Below are positions 7,417-14,493 of a stretch of DNA of 24,176 nt, piece by piece. The translations under genes were made by a program, and so were the position numbers. The notes beneath the pieces were generated by a model. It had not been told where the DNA came from. It saw nothing but the letters and a program-made list of their open reading frames with translations, and did no database searches. Source of the DNA: Clostridiales bacterium (GTDB taxonomy: Bacteria > Bacillota > Clostridia > Oscillospirales > Acutalibacteraceae); assembly GCA_019419895.1 (NCBI GenBank), contig JAHZIE010000022.1, positions 3,184-27,359 of the forward strand, written 5' to 3'. Each line of letters opens with the position of its first letter. The stretch's first letter is position 1.

Positions 7417-8943
7417 ATGACGGAAATAAAAAACACTTATGAAAAAATACCGGCTGCCTTTTCTCCAAAGGATAAAAAAGCACTTCAGAAGGAACTTGCC
7501 AAGCTCCAGCTTTCCATTTTCCGAGCCAAACGCCCTGTGATCATCCTTTTGGAAGGCTTTCAAGGAAGCGCTCCATCCCGATGCATTTCTGAAATGATAG
7601 AATCCCTGGATCCGCGTTTTTTTCAGGTTGTTTCTCCTTTTATTCTCTCCCCCTGTGACAATTCCAAACCGTTTTTGTGGCCGTATCTCCAAGCGATTCC
7701 CCCTGCCGGAAAAATGCTCTTTTTGGATACCGGCTGGATAGAGGCCACCGTTTTTTCTCTTGCCGAGGGCCGAATTTCCTTAGAGGAAAAAGAACGACGC
7801 ATCCGCCATATCAATAACTTTGAAAGGCTTCTGGTCGATCGCGGTTATCTTCTGTTAAAAATATTCCTCTCTTTCACCGGAGAAGAGCAAAAAAAGAAGC
7901 TGAGAGACAACAGCCGTCAGATAAGCGCGCCTCCCTATTTTGTCCTTAATAATGCTTCATGGCAGCAAGGGCACTATCGCGCTTTTTCTGATCTTTTTGA
8001 CGAGCTTTTGGATAAGACCAGCATATGGGCACCCTGGCACATCATTCCTGCCGCAAATCAAAAAGAGGCGGGATATTCCTGTCTTTCCCTTCTTTGCAGC
8101 ACCCTTTCCTCTCATTTAGACATTCCCGAGAAGAATAGCTCCCCATCTCTCCCCGTCAAAGAACCGCTCCCCGAGTTTCCCCAATTGGCAGAGAAAACGT
8201 TTCCATTCATGCAGGATCAAAAAGAATACAAAGCCATCCTCAAGGAGCTGCAAAAAAGGCTTCAAGCTCTTCAACCGTTTCTTTGGAAAAAAAGAGTACC
8301 TGTCATTATCGCATTTGAGGGCTGGGATGCCGCCGGAAAAGGGGGAACCATCCGCAGGATATCCTCTGCGCTAGATCCCAGAGGATATGAGGTATATCCA
8401 ATCTCAGGCCCGGAAAAATTTGAAAAGGAGAGAATCTATTTATGGAGGTTTTGGACAAAGCTGCCTCCGGCCGGACATATCGCTATTTTTGACCGCAGCT
8501 GGTACGGCAGGGTTTTGGTAGAACGGGTGGAGGAGCTCTGTTCGCCGGAAGAATGGAAAGCCGCCTACAGGGAAATCAATGAATTCGAACAAATGCTTTG
8601 GGAAAACGGCGCAATCCTTTTGAAATTCTGGCTTCAGATAGATAAAAAAACGCAGCTTCTTCGATTTGAAGAGCGTCAGCAAACACCGGAAAAACAATGG
8701 AAAATAACACCAGAAGACTGGCGCAATCGGGAAAAGTGGGAGTTGTATGAACAGGCTGCCAACGATATGTTCAAAAACACCCACACTTCCTGGGCGCCGT
8801 GGCACGTTATTCCGTCCGTGGATAAAAAACACGCTAGGCTGGAAACACTGCGGATAATTATTGAAACGGTAGAGGAAAGGCTCTCTCTTGGAGAAGCCCG
8901 CCTTTCCCTACGGCAGGAAAGCGACAGCCGCAGGCTCCAATAA
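7417..8943 (+). CDS. pap: Polyphosphate:AMP phosphotransferase (tandem PPK2 domains)
   Basis: The 508-residue protein has two PPK2 domains. The C-terminal domain (about 270-500) is intact: Walker A EGWDAAGKGG at 301-310 and Walker B/lid FDRSWYGR around 358-365. The N-terminal domain (about 15-245) is degenerate: the Walker A position reads EGFQGSAPSR and FDRSWYG becomes LDTGWIE. This is the class II PPK2 design, which uses polyphosphate to phosphorylate AMP to ADP in the cytoplasm. The start ATG 7417 has AAAGGGG upstream; an in-frame upstream ATG at 7333 lacks one. Single-gene unit. An ADP- or GDP-specific PPK2 is less likely because those have one domain. Confidence 0.9.
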   Translation: MTEIKNTYEKIPAAFSPKDKKALQKELAKLQLSIFRAKRPVIILLEGFQGSAPSRCISEMIESLDPRFFQVVSPFILSPCDNSKPFLWPYLQAIPPAGKMLFLDTGWIEATVFSLAEGRISLEEKERRIRHINNFERLLVDRGYLLLKIFLSFTGEEQKKKLRDNSRQISAPPYFVLNNASWQQGHYRAFSDLFDELLDKTSIWAPWHIIPAANQKEAGYSCLSLLCSTLSSHLDIPEKNSSPSLPVKEPLPEFPQLAEKTFPFMQDQKEYKAILKELQKRLQALQPFLWKKRVPVIIAFEGWDAAGKGGTIRRISSALDPRGYEVYPISGPEKFEKERIYLWRFWTKLPPAGHIAIFDRSWYGRVLVERVEELCSPEEWKAAYREINEFEQMLWENGAILLKFWLQIDKKTQLLRFEERQQTPEKQWKITPEDWRNREKWELYEQAANDMFKNTHTSWAPWHVIPSVDKKHARLETLRIIIETVEERLSLGEARLSLRQESDSRRLQ

Positions 8944-8969
8944 TTCAAAGGCAACCATAAAAAGGCAAT

Positions 8970-8998
8970 AAAAATCCGGAGCCCTAAAAGGCTCCGGA
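8970..8998 (-). terminator. Intrinsic terminator
   Basis: A perfect 9-bp stem, TCCGGAGCC (8975-8983) with GGCTCCGGA (8990-8998), closes a 6-nt loop. Read on the minus strand it is followed by TTTTTATTGCC, so it best serves the small gene at 9103-9363. On the plus strand it would lie just after the PAP gene but lacks a T tail. Confidence 0.7.
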
Positions 8999-9102
8999 AT
9001 CATATCTCCAGCAGAAATCAAATCGGTGGTTAAGAGGTGAAAACGCAGACAGCTTTTATGCAAATTCTTAGCACCGGCTTGGAAGGAAGCTTTCATCCCC
9101 GA

Positions 9103-9363
9103 TTATTTTGATTCCCCTGTATCTCCATATAGATTAAACCGGAACAATCTGGTTTCATCCTCAGGATTCTCACAGACGATATATGCCTCGGCGATTTTTC
9201 CGCCTTCAATCAGCTGGGTCAGGCCAACCAGCTGGCAAAGCTTACTTTTCAGATTCAGATGATCCCCCTCACGGGTTACCAAGTAAACATTTCCAACACA
9301 TTTGTCAAGAACACTCAAAAAAGCAGGAACATCGATATTATGGAGTTCAATCATTGGTGACAT
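9103..9363 (-). CDS. Small conserved-type protein of unknown function
   Basis: The 86-residue protein has no signal peptide, membrane helix or metal motif. It reads as a compact alpha/beta fold: GNVYLVTREGDHLNLKSKL, then QLVGLTQLIEGGKIAEA, then NPEDETRLFRFNLYG. I have the impression of seeing similar short proteins in Lachnospiraceae, sometimes mislabelled polyA polymerase, but nothing here supports that name. AAAGGA lies 11 nt before the ATG. It has its own consensus promoter (9448-9476) and terminator, so it is an independently expressed gene. Translation reality is well supported; function is unknown. Confidence 0.75.
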   Translation of the reverse strand: MSPMIELHNIDVPAFLSVLDKCVGNVYLVTREGDHLNLKSKLCQLVGLTQLIEGGKIAEAYIVCENPEDETRLFRFNLYGDTGESK

Positions 9364-9447
9364 ATTCTAATCAATCCTTTCATAATAGCCTTTGATGCGC
9401 CGTCTGTAATCTTGTGACTTTTACATCATTTCTTTTTCACCAATTTT

Positions 9448-9476
9448 ATTATATCAACCACTCGGATATTTGTCAA
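9448..9476 (-). promoter_or_regulatory. Perfect sigma-A promoter (TTGACA-17-TATAAT)
   Basis: On the reverse strand TTGACA (9471-9476) and TATAAT (9448-9453) both match consensus exactly, with 17 bp between. The transcript would start near 9441 and have a leader of about 78 nt before the 86-residue gene. A weak Fur/PerR-like AT-rich imperfect palindrome (9478-9497) lies just upstream of the -35 box. Confidence 0.85.
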
Positions 9477-9661
9477 TGAAAATGAGAATTATTTTTTGTA
9501 GAATTAGTACATTATTTTATTATTTTTATATTTAATAAATACAAATTTTATCAACTGTTTTTTCTCATCCCCCTATTCCTTTCTATTTTATTTCCGGATA
9601 AAACCGTCTATTGCATTCCAAAGGAAATTTCACATTTTTCTAAAAAAATATCAGGAAACAA
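9477..9661. other. AT-rich non-coding spacer between divergent promoters
   Basis: This stretch is very rich in A and T, with runs such as ATTATTTTATTATTTTTAT and no open frame of interest. It separates the minus-strand promoter at 9448-9476 from the plus-strand promoter at 9662-9691. Nothing else was recognised. Confidence 0.5.
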
Positions 9662-9691
9662 TTGCAAATTCTTTGTGTTTTATGGTATCCT
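9662..9691 (+). promoter_or_regulatory. Extended -10 promoter for DUF2975-HTH operon
   Basis: TTGCAA (9662-9667) and TATCCT (9686-9691) are 18 bp apart, and TG one base before the -10 box makes it an extended -10 (TGGTATCCT). The leader to the TTG start codon would be about 105 nt. Confidence 0.5.
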
Positions 9692-9802
9692 ATTACTATT
9701 GTAATTTTAAAAACCTTTTTCTAAAAATTTTCTTTTTTCTGTTTCTCGCTAAAAATATAAAAGAAATCACTGATTTCACTACATAAAAGGTTGTGATGCT
9801 TT

Positions 9803-10264
9803 TTGAATACATCCCGTACAAAAATGCTCTGCAAAGCCGCAACAATCATTACCACCGTCGTGTTCATCATTGGGATTGCGGCCTATCTTACCATTCCCTT
9901 CTGGGTAGAAGGATATATCCGCTGGCGGAATGTTACCTCACCAGATTATTATACTATTATTCTGTGCACCCTGTATCCTTCGGGTCTGGGCTGTCTCATT
10001 CTTCTTTACTGTGTTCTGCGCCTTTTGAGAAACATCAACCACAACCGGGCTTTTGTCCTGCAAAATGTCAAACTGCTCAAAATTATTTCCCTGTGCTGCC
10101 TAATCATTGCTCTTATTTTCTTCTGCTCGGTATTTTTTATTGATTCCATCTTTTCTTTTATTATCGTTCTGGCTTTCGCCATGGCGGCTCTCTTATTTTA
10201 TGTCATTGGGGAGTCGTTCCGCGTGGCGACAAAATATAAGGAAGAAAACGACCTGACCATTTGA
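9803..10264 (+). CDS. DUF2975 membrane protein (YoaS-like)
   Basis: The 153-residue protein has four predicted membrane helices (about 11-33, 50-72, 92-114, 117-139) with short loops and the conserved-looking LLRNINHNRAFVLQNVKLLK between helices 2 and 3, typical of DUF2975. The start is TTG at 9803, with AAAGG 12 nt upstream; an ATG at 9796 is in another frame. The next gene, 26 bp later, encodes a small XRE-type regulator. The same pairing is known as yoaS-yozG in Bacillus subtilis, with unknown function. Reading the pair as a membrane sensor and its regulator is inference. Confidence 0.8.
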   Translation: MNTSRTKMLCKAATIITTVVFIIGIAAYLTIPFWVEGYIRWRNVTSPDYYTIILCTLYPSGLGCLILLYCVLRLLRNINHNRAFVLQNVKLLKIISLCCLIIALIFFCSVFFIDSIFSFIIVLAFAMAALLFYVIGESFRVATKYKEENDLTI

Positions 10265-10290
10265 TTTAAACGTTATTGGAGGCGGGATTT

Positions 10291-10557
10291 GTGCCGATTC
10301 TTGTTAATCTGGATGTCATGATGTCAAAACGCAGGGTAGGAGTGTCTGAATTGGCCGGAAAAATAGGGATTTCCCTTCCTAACCTCTCAATATTAAAAAA
10401 TAACAAGGCGCGGGCGATCCGTTTTTCCACTCTGGACGCCATCTGCCGCGAGCTTAACTGTCAGCCGGGAGATATTTTGGAATATGTGGATAAGGATTCT
10501 CCCGAGGCAAAATTTGCCAACCGGATTTATTTGGAAGAAAACGAAAAAGAGGATTAA
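10291..10557 (+). CDS. Small XRE-family helix-turn-helix regulator (YozG-like)
   Basis: The 88-residue protein reads from GTG 10291, chosen because GGAGG lies 8 nt upstream; a TTG at 10276 would add five residues but lacks a ribosome site. It has the single-domain layout of YozG-type regulators: MMSKRRVGVSELAGKIGIS, LPNLSILKNNKARAIRFSTL and DAICRELNCQPGDILEY, then a charged tail. It should bind DNA as a dimer in the cytoplasm. It is co-transcribed with the DUF2975 gene and ends at a strong terminator. Target genes are unknown; autoregulation is plausible. Confidence 0.85.
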   Translation: MPILVNLDVMMSKRRVGVSELAGKIGISLPNLSILKNNKARAIRFSTLDAICRELNCQPGDILEYVDKDSPEAKFANRIYLEENEKED

Positions 10558-10586
10558 AACTTTTCGTTTTAATCCTCTTTTATTTT
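10549..10586. terminator. Bidirectional intrinsic terminator
   Basis: GAGGATTAAAAC (10549-10560) pairs perfectly with GTTTTAATCCTC (10566-10577) across a 5-nt loop. A TTTTATTTTT tail follows on plus and CTTTTTC on minus. It ends both the HTH gene and the convergent ABC gene, and its arms overlap the ends of both coding regions. Confidence 0.85.
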
Positions 10587-11243
10587 TCCGTCATGAATTT
10601 GGATTTTTCTTTTTGCCATATCCGCAATCCTGCTGTCATGGGTAATTAAAATGATGGTGTTTCCCTCGCTGTTGAGTTCATTTAAAATATCCATGACATC
10701 ACGCCCCGATTTGGAATCCAAGTTTCCCGTCGGCTCATCCGCCAAAATCAGAGAAGGATTTGCGGCAACCGCCCGGGCAATCGCGACCCTTTGTTGCTGT
10801 CCGCCGGACATCTGGCTGGGCCTGTGAAACATCCGGTTTCCCAACCCTACCTTGTCTAAGGAAGCGACTGCAATCCTTTTTCGCTCCTTCCCCGGCACTC
10901 CTCTGTACATCAGCGGAAGCTCCACATTTTCCACCGCGTTCAGGCTGGGAATGAGATTAAACCCCTGAAATATGAAGCCGATGGTATGATTTCTCAAAAC
11001 AGAAAGCTTCCTGTCGGAAAAGGTGGAAACATCTTCCCCCTCCAGCAGATATTGGCCGCTCGTGGGGACGTCCAGGCATCCAATGGTATTCATCAGAGTA
11101 GATTTTCCGGAACCGGACTGCCCTACAACCGCTACATACTCCCCCTTCTCTATGGAAAGGCTGATATGATCAAGGGCATAAACCTCGTTTCGCCCATTTT
11201 GGTTGTAAATTTTACAAACATCCTTTAATTCAATCAGCGCCAT
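10569..11243 (-). CDS. ABC transporter ATP-binding protein, MacB/LolD-type, without adjacent permease
   Basis: The 224-residue ATPase has Walker A GQSGSGKST (41-49), the Q-loop FQGFNLIP around 92-99, signature SGGQQQR (146-152), Walker B LILADEP with Glu170, and the switch LITHD. The NEVYALDHISLSIEKGEY start and VENVELPLMYRG region place it in the MacB/LolD/FtsE-like class, which drives FtsX-type permeases for peptide or drug export or cell-envelope signalling. No permease or adaptor gene is in the window on either side. Start 11243 agrees with family N-termini (MALIELKDV). A second in-frame ATG at 11282 also has a good ribosome site. Confidence 0.88.
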   Translation of the reverse strand: MALIELKDVCKIYNQNGRNEVYALDHISLSIEKGEYVAVVGQSGSGKSTLMNTIGCLDVPTSGQYLLEGEDVSTFSDRKLSVLRNHTIGFIFQGFNLIPSLNAVENVELPLMYRGVPGKERKRIAVASLDKVGLGNRMFHRPSQMSGGQQQRVAIARAVAANPSLILADEPTGNLDSKSGRDVMDILNELNSEGNTIILITHDSRIADMAKRKIQIHDGKIKED

Positions 11244-11249
11244 GAAAGC

Positions 11250-11300
11250 TCCCCTTTTCTGCAAAACGGCGGTAATAACCATAGTATCCCCTTTTCTGCA
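11250..11300. repeat. Duplicated ribosome site upstream of the ABC gene
   Basis: The 14-bp TCCCCTTTTCTGCA occurs at 11250-11263 and again at 11287-11300. On the minus strand each copy gives TGCAGAAAAGGGGA-type sequence, and each is followed by an in-frame ATG (11282 and 11243). The gene therefore has two tandem translation starts 13 codons apart. Confidence 0.6.
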
Positions 11301-11501
11301 GAAAATAGTCCATTTGAAATCGTTTTTTCTTTTTCAAAGCTTTGGTCTGTATTTAAAAATGAAAACGCAGATTTTTGAGTTTGATACCAGTTTCAGGCTG
11401 GGCTGGCAGGAAGCTGTACGGCACAGCCGCCGCATACATCATAAGGTATTTTTACCTTTTGATATTTTATACTTCTATTTTGGTAGAAATGGAGGACTCT
11501 T

Positions 11502-12068
11502 ATGGATATTGCAATTGACCTGACCAATATCATACTGGAGACGCCCCGGCTGTATCTTCGCTGCTGGCGTCAGGAGGATTTGGAAGATTTTTATGCATAC
11601 GCTTCCGTCCCCGGGGTGGGCGAGATGGCCGGCTGGAAACACCATGCTTCCATGGAGGAATCAAAAAGGATTCTCGATTCCTTTATCAGCGAAAAAAATA
11701 TATTTGCTTTGGTATGGAAGCCAACTGGCAAAGTGATTGGATCCCTCGGGCTTCACCCTTCCTGGGCATCCAGCGAACCGGAATATCAGAAATACGCCGT
11801 TAAGGAGATTGGCTATGTCCTGTCAAAGGATTACTGGGGACAGGGCATTATGCCGGAGGCGGTCACAGCGGTGATCCGTTTTTGCTTTGAAAAGCTTTCT
11901 CTCGCCGCTCTGACCGTCGGGCATTTTGAGGAAAACCTCCAATCCCGCAGGGTGATCGAAAAATGCGGATTCCGCTTTGTAAAAAATTCAGTTTACGGAG
12001 CAAAAGACTTGGGGAAATCGTTTCCCAACCGGGACTATATCCTGCTGAATCCGGAAAAACAACACTGA
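11502..12068 (+). CDS. GNAT-family N-acetyltransferase (RimJ/RimL-like)
   Basis: The 188-residue protein matches the RimJ/RimL branch of acetyl-CoA-dependent N-acetyltransferases. Visible parts are LETPRLYLRCWRQEDLEDFY at the N-terminus, KVIGSLGLH in beta-strands 2-3, EIGYVLSKDYWGQGIMPEA as acetyl-CoA-binding motif A (W-G-Q-G-I), and NLQSRRVIEKCGFRFV as motif B. Family members acetylate ribosomal protein N-termini, antibiotics or small amines; the substrate cannot be told here. AATGGAGG precedes the ATG by 6 nt. It is a single gene between oppositely oriented neighbours. Confidence 0.9.
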   Translation: MDIAIDLTNIILETPRLYLRCWRQEDLEDFYAYASVPGVGEMAGWKHHASMEESKRILDSFISEKNIFALVWKPTGKVIGSLGLHPSWASSEPEYQKYAVKEIGYVLSKDYWGQGIMPEAVTAVIRFCFEKLSLAALTVGHFEENLQSRRVIEKCGFRFVKNSVYGAKDLGKSFPNRDYILLNPEKQH

Positions 12069-12161
12069 TTTCGCTGAAATCTATATGAATCGTCATAAAA
12101 AAGAAGCATTCCCGGAAATATGAAATATGGCTGCTTTTCCACGAATTTCTATCAACGGCTT

Positions 12162-13166
12162 TCAGCAGATACGGGGAAGCTGTGCTCCAGCAAGCTTTCC
12201 CAACAGTCTGCTCCCTCCCAGGCGGGTTTTTAGCACAACCTTTCCCGGCCGTGACTGGGTGACATATCCAATACAGGCCGCCCGTTCTCCGCCGGGCTCT
12301 CTCTGCATTGCCTCCAGCACAGCTTCCGTCCTCTCCGGGGCGGCAATGGCCAGCATTCTTCCCTCGCAGGCACTGTATAGAGGATCCAAGCCTAAAAGCT
12401 CACAAGCCGCTTCCACCGGGAGATCCACTGGAATTTTGTCCTCCTCCAATTCAACTGTCAGCTCCGTCTTTTCTACAAATTCATTCAGCGTGGTCGCTAC
12501 ACCGCCACGGGTTGGATCGCGCATGATACGTATTTCTCCTGCCTGTGTCACCTTACCGCTCAGTTTGTGAAGGGGTCGGCGATCGGGCCGCCGGGTTCCC
12601 TCGCAGGGCGGCTCCCCCCTCGCCATCATTACCGCCGCTCCATGGCATCCAATACTGCCGCTGACGAGTACGGCATCCCCAGGACGTATGGCCTGTTTTC
12701 CCAAGCCTTGGGCCCGCAAAAAACCAATGCCGGACGTGTTGATATAAATCCCGTCTCCCTTTCCCCGTTCCACCACCTTGGTATCTCCGGTTACAATCTC
12801 AACCCCCGCTTCTCTGGCTGTTTCCGCGATGGAAGCCACCACCTCCCGCAGGGCGCTTTCGGGAAATCCTTCTTCCAAAATAAAGGACAGGCTCAGATAG
12901 CGCGGCCGCCCGCCCGCCATACAGATATCGTTAACTGTGCCGCATACGGCCAGCTTGCCGATATTTCCTCCTGGAAAACACCATGGTGAGACCACAAAGC
13001 TGTCGGTGGAAAAAACAAGGCGTTCCTCCCCCATATTATCCAGCAGAGCGCCATCTCCCAGATCTTCCAGAGCGGGATTTTGAAAGGCGGGAAGCAGCAT
13101 CTGTTCTATCAGCTGCGATGTACGGATCCCGCCGCTGCCATGATCCAATGTAATGATCTTCTCCAA
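12162..13166 (-). CDS. hypE: Hydrogenase maturation factor HypE (carbamoyl dehydratase)
   Basis: HypE receives a carbamoyl group from HypF on its C-terminal cysteine and dehydrates it with ATP to thiocyanate, the source of the CN ligands. The sequence shows LDHGSGG near the start, STDSFV, FPGGNIGKLAVCGTVND, FILEEG, VTGDTKVVERG, MRDPTRGG and the invariant C-terminal PRIC. I chose TTG 13166 because AAAGGAG lies 9 nt before it and the product then begins MEKIITLDHGSGG, as in the family. The ATG at 13175 touches the ribosome site directly. An odd point is GCHG where the family has GDHG (SGSIGCHGAAV). It is the last gene of the hyp operon. Confidence 0.94.
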   Translation of the reverse strand: MEKIITLDHGSGGIRTSQLIEQMLLPAFQNPALEDLGDGALLDNMGEERLVFSTDSFVVSPWCFPGGNIGKLAVCGTVNDICMAGGRPRYLSLSFILEEGFPESALREVVASIAETAREAGVEIVTGDTKVVERGKGDGIYINTSGIGFLRAQGLGKQAIRPGDAVLVSGSIGCHGAAVMMARGEPPCEGTRRPDRRPLHKLSGKVTQAGEIRIMRDPTRGGVATTLNEFVEKTELTVELEEDKIPVDLPVEAACELLGLDPLYSACEGRMLAIAAPERTEAVLEAMQREPGGERAACIGYVTQSRPGKVVLKTRLGGSRLLGKLAGAQLPRIC

Positions 13167-13190
13167 AAACAGCATCTCCTTTCAATATAC

Positions 13191-14285
13191 TCAGGCCTGA
13201 TACCGGTAATAGGCCGCGCACGCCCCTTCTCCCGACACCATGCAGGGACCGACAGGATCTTGCGGTGTGCATGACGTGCCAAAAAGGGAGCATTCCCTGG
13301 GTGAAATTCTGCCCCGAATGACATCTCCGCACCTGCATCCGGACGGTTCAGCCCACGACTCCGGTAAAAAATCATATCGTACCGACGCGTCCCAAAAGGA
13401 AAATTCCTCTCTGATCGCATATCCGCTTTCGGGAATATATCCAATCCCCCGCCACGCAGCTTCACAGGGCAGGAATACCCGGTTGACCGCTTCCATGGCG
13501 GCATGGTTCCCCTCCGTTCGCACCAGCCTTGTATATTCATTTTCCAAAGCGGGTTTCCCTGCCTCCAACATCTGAAGCAAACGGTAAACTGAAAACAGGA
13601 TATCCCCCGGCTCAAATCCGCTTATTACCGCCGGAAGGCCGTATTCCCGGGGCAGAAAGGTGAATGCCTGCGCCCCGGTCACTACCGCCACATGTCCCGG
13701 ACAAATCATGCCGTTCACGGCAAAATCCGGCGCGGCAATCAGGGCGCGCAGGGCCGGTTCCGTCTTTTTCAAAAGGCTCAGGACAGAGAAGTTCTTCACC
13801 TTTCTCTCCCTCGCTTCCATAAGGCACGCCGCTGTCCCCGGCGCCGTCGTTTCAAATCCCACTCCTAGGAAAACAACCTCTTTATCCGGATTGGAAACCG
13901 CCAGCTCCACAGCCTCCACAGGGGAATAAACTGTAAAAATCTTTGCCCCCAGCGCCTTTCTTCTCAAAAGGGTGTCTCCCCTGCTCGAACCCGGCACCCG
14001 GAGAAGATCCCCATAGCTTGCCAGAAGAAGTCCATGCCTGGATGAGAGTCTTAAAATCCCATCAATATCTCCGGCAGAGGTCACACAGACCGGGCACCCG
14101 GGGCCGGAAATCAACCGGACGGAGGCTGGCAGAAGGCTGCGCAGTCCCCCTTTGGCAATGGCCATGGTATGCGTGCCGCAAATCTCCATCAGCCGCACAG
14201 GCCCGATCCGTTCTGCCAGCCGTTCTATTTCCGCAAGCAGCCGCGGGGTTCCTTCCGGATTTTGAAAGGCATGTTCATACAGCAT
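13191..14285 (-). CDS. hypD: Hydrogenase maturation factor HypD
   Basis: The 364-residue iron-sulfur protein is the scaffold on which Fe(CN)2CO is assembled together with HypC. It shows MEICGTHTMAIAKGG with Cys36, GPGCPVCVTS with Cys64 and Cys67, GFETTAPGTA, CPGHVAVVTG, and the C-terminal [4Fe-4S] cysteine region with Cys317, 319, 332, 339, 348 and 356 (PVGPCMVSGEGACAAYYRY). Length is that of the family. The start has GGAGGCGG 5-6 nt upstream and overlaps the end of hypC by 11 bp. hypE follows after a short gap. Confidence 0.97.
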   Translation of the reverse strand: MLYEHAFQNPEGTPRLLAEIERLAERIGPVRLMEICGTHTMAIAKGGLRSLLPASVRLISGPGCPVCVTSAGDIDGILRLSSRHGLLLASYGDLLRVPGSSRGDTLLRRKALGAKIFTVYSPVEAVELAVSNPDKEVVFLGVGFETTAPGTAACLMEARERKVKNFSVLSLLKKTEPALRALIAAPDFAVNGMICPGHVAVVTGAQAFTFLPREYGLPAVISGFEPGDILFSVYRLLQMLEAGKPALENEYTRLVRTEGNHAAMEAVNRVFLPCEAAWRGIGYIPESGYAIREEFSFWDASVRYDFLPESWAEPSGCRCGDVIRGRISPRECSLFGTSCTPQDPVGPCMVSGEGACAAYYRYQA

Positions 14286-14493
14286 CGGCCGCCTCCTGAA
14301 TACATTCCAGATTTTCCTTTGCCTCCTGCTCCGTCATCTTTTGAATGGCAAAGCCGGCATGCACCATAACATAATTCCCTACCGCCGCGTCAGGGATAAA
14401 ATCAATACGGATTTTTTGGGAAAGTCCCCCTGCCTCTCCAATCGCGGATTTTCCCTCAATCCTGGTTATCTTCAGCGGAACAGCCAAACACAT
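14275..14493 (-). CDS. hypC: Hydrogenase maturation chaperone HypC
   Basis: The 72-residue protein starts MCLAVPLK, with the essential N-terminal Cys2 that binds the iron complex and the large-subunit precursor. GNYVMVHAGFAIQKM and the acidic C-terminal helix are typical. A longer frame to 14562 exists but adds residues before the invariant MCLAVP, so ATG 14493 is the start, supported by AAGGAGAAGAG upstream. It overlaps hypF by 38 bp and hypD by 11 bp, which indicates translational coupling. It shuttles the Fe centre from HypD to the hydrogenase large subunit, here EchE. Confidence 0.96.
   Translation of the reverse strand: MCLAVPLKITRIEGKSAIGEAGGLSQKIRIDFIPDAAVGNYVMVHAGFAIQKMTEQEAKENLECIQEAADAV

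Noticed and set aside
9478..9497. Fur or PerR box upstream of the 86-residue gene
   Set aside because: The AT-rich near-palindrome matches only about 11 of 19 positions of the Fur consensus and lies in very AT-rich DNA, so chance is likely.
12067..12081. GATTTC-GCT-GAAATC hairpin after the GNAT gene
   Set aside because: The stem is short and AT-rich and no T run follows on the plus strand.
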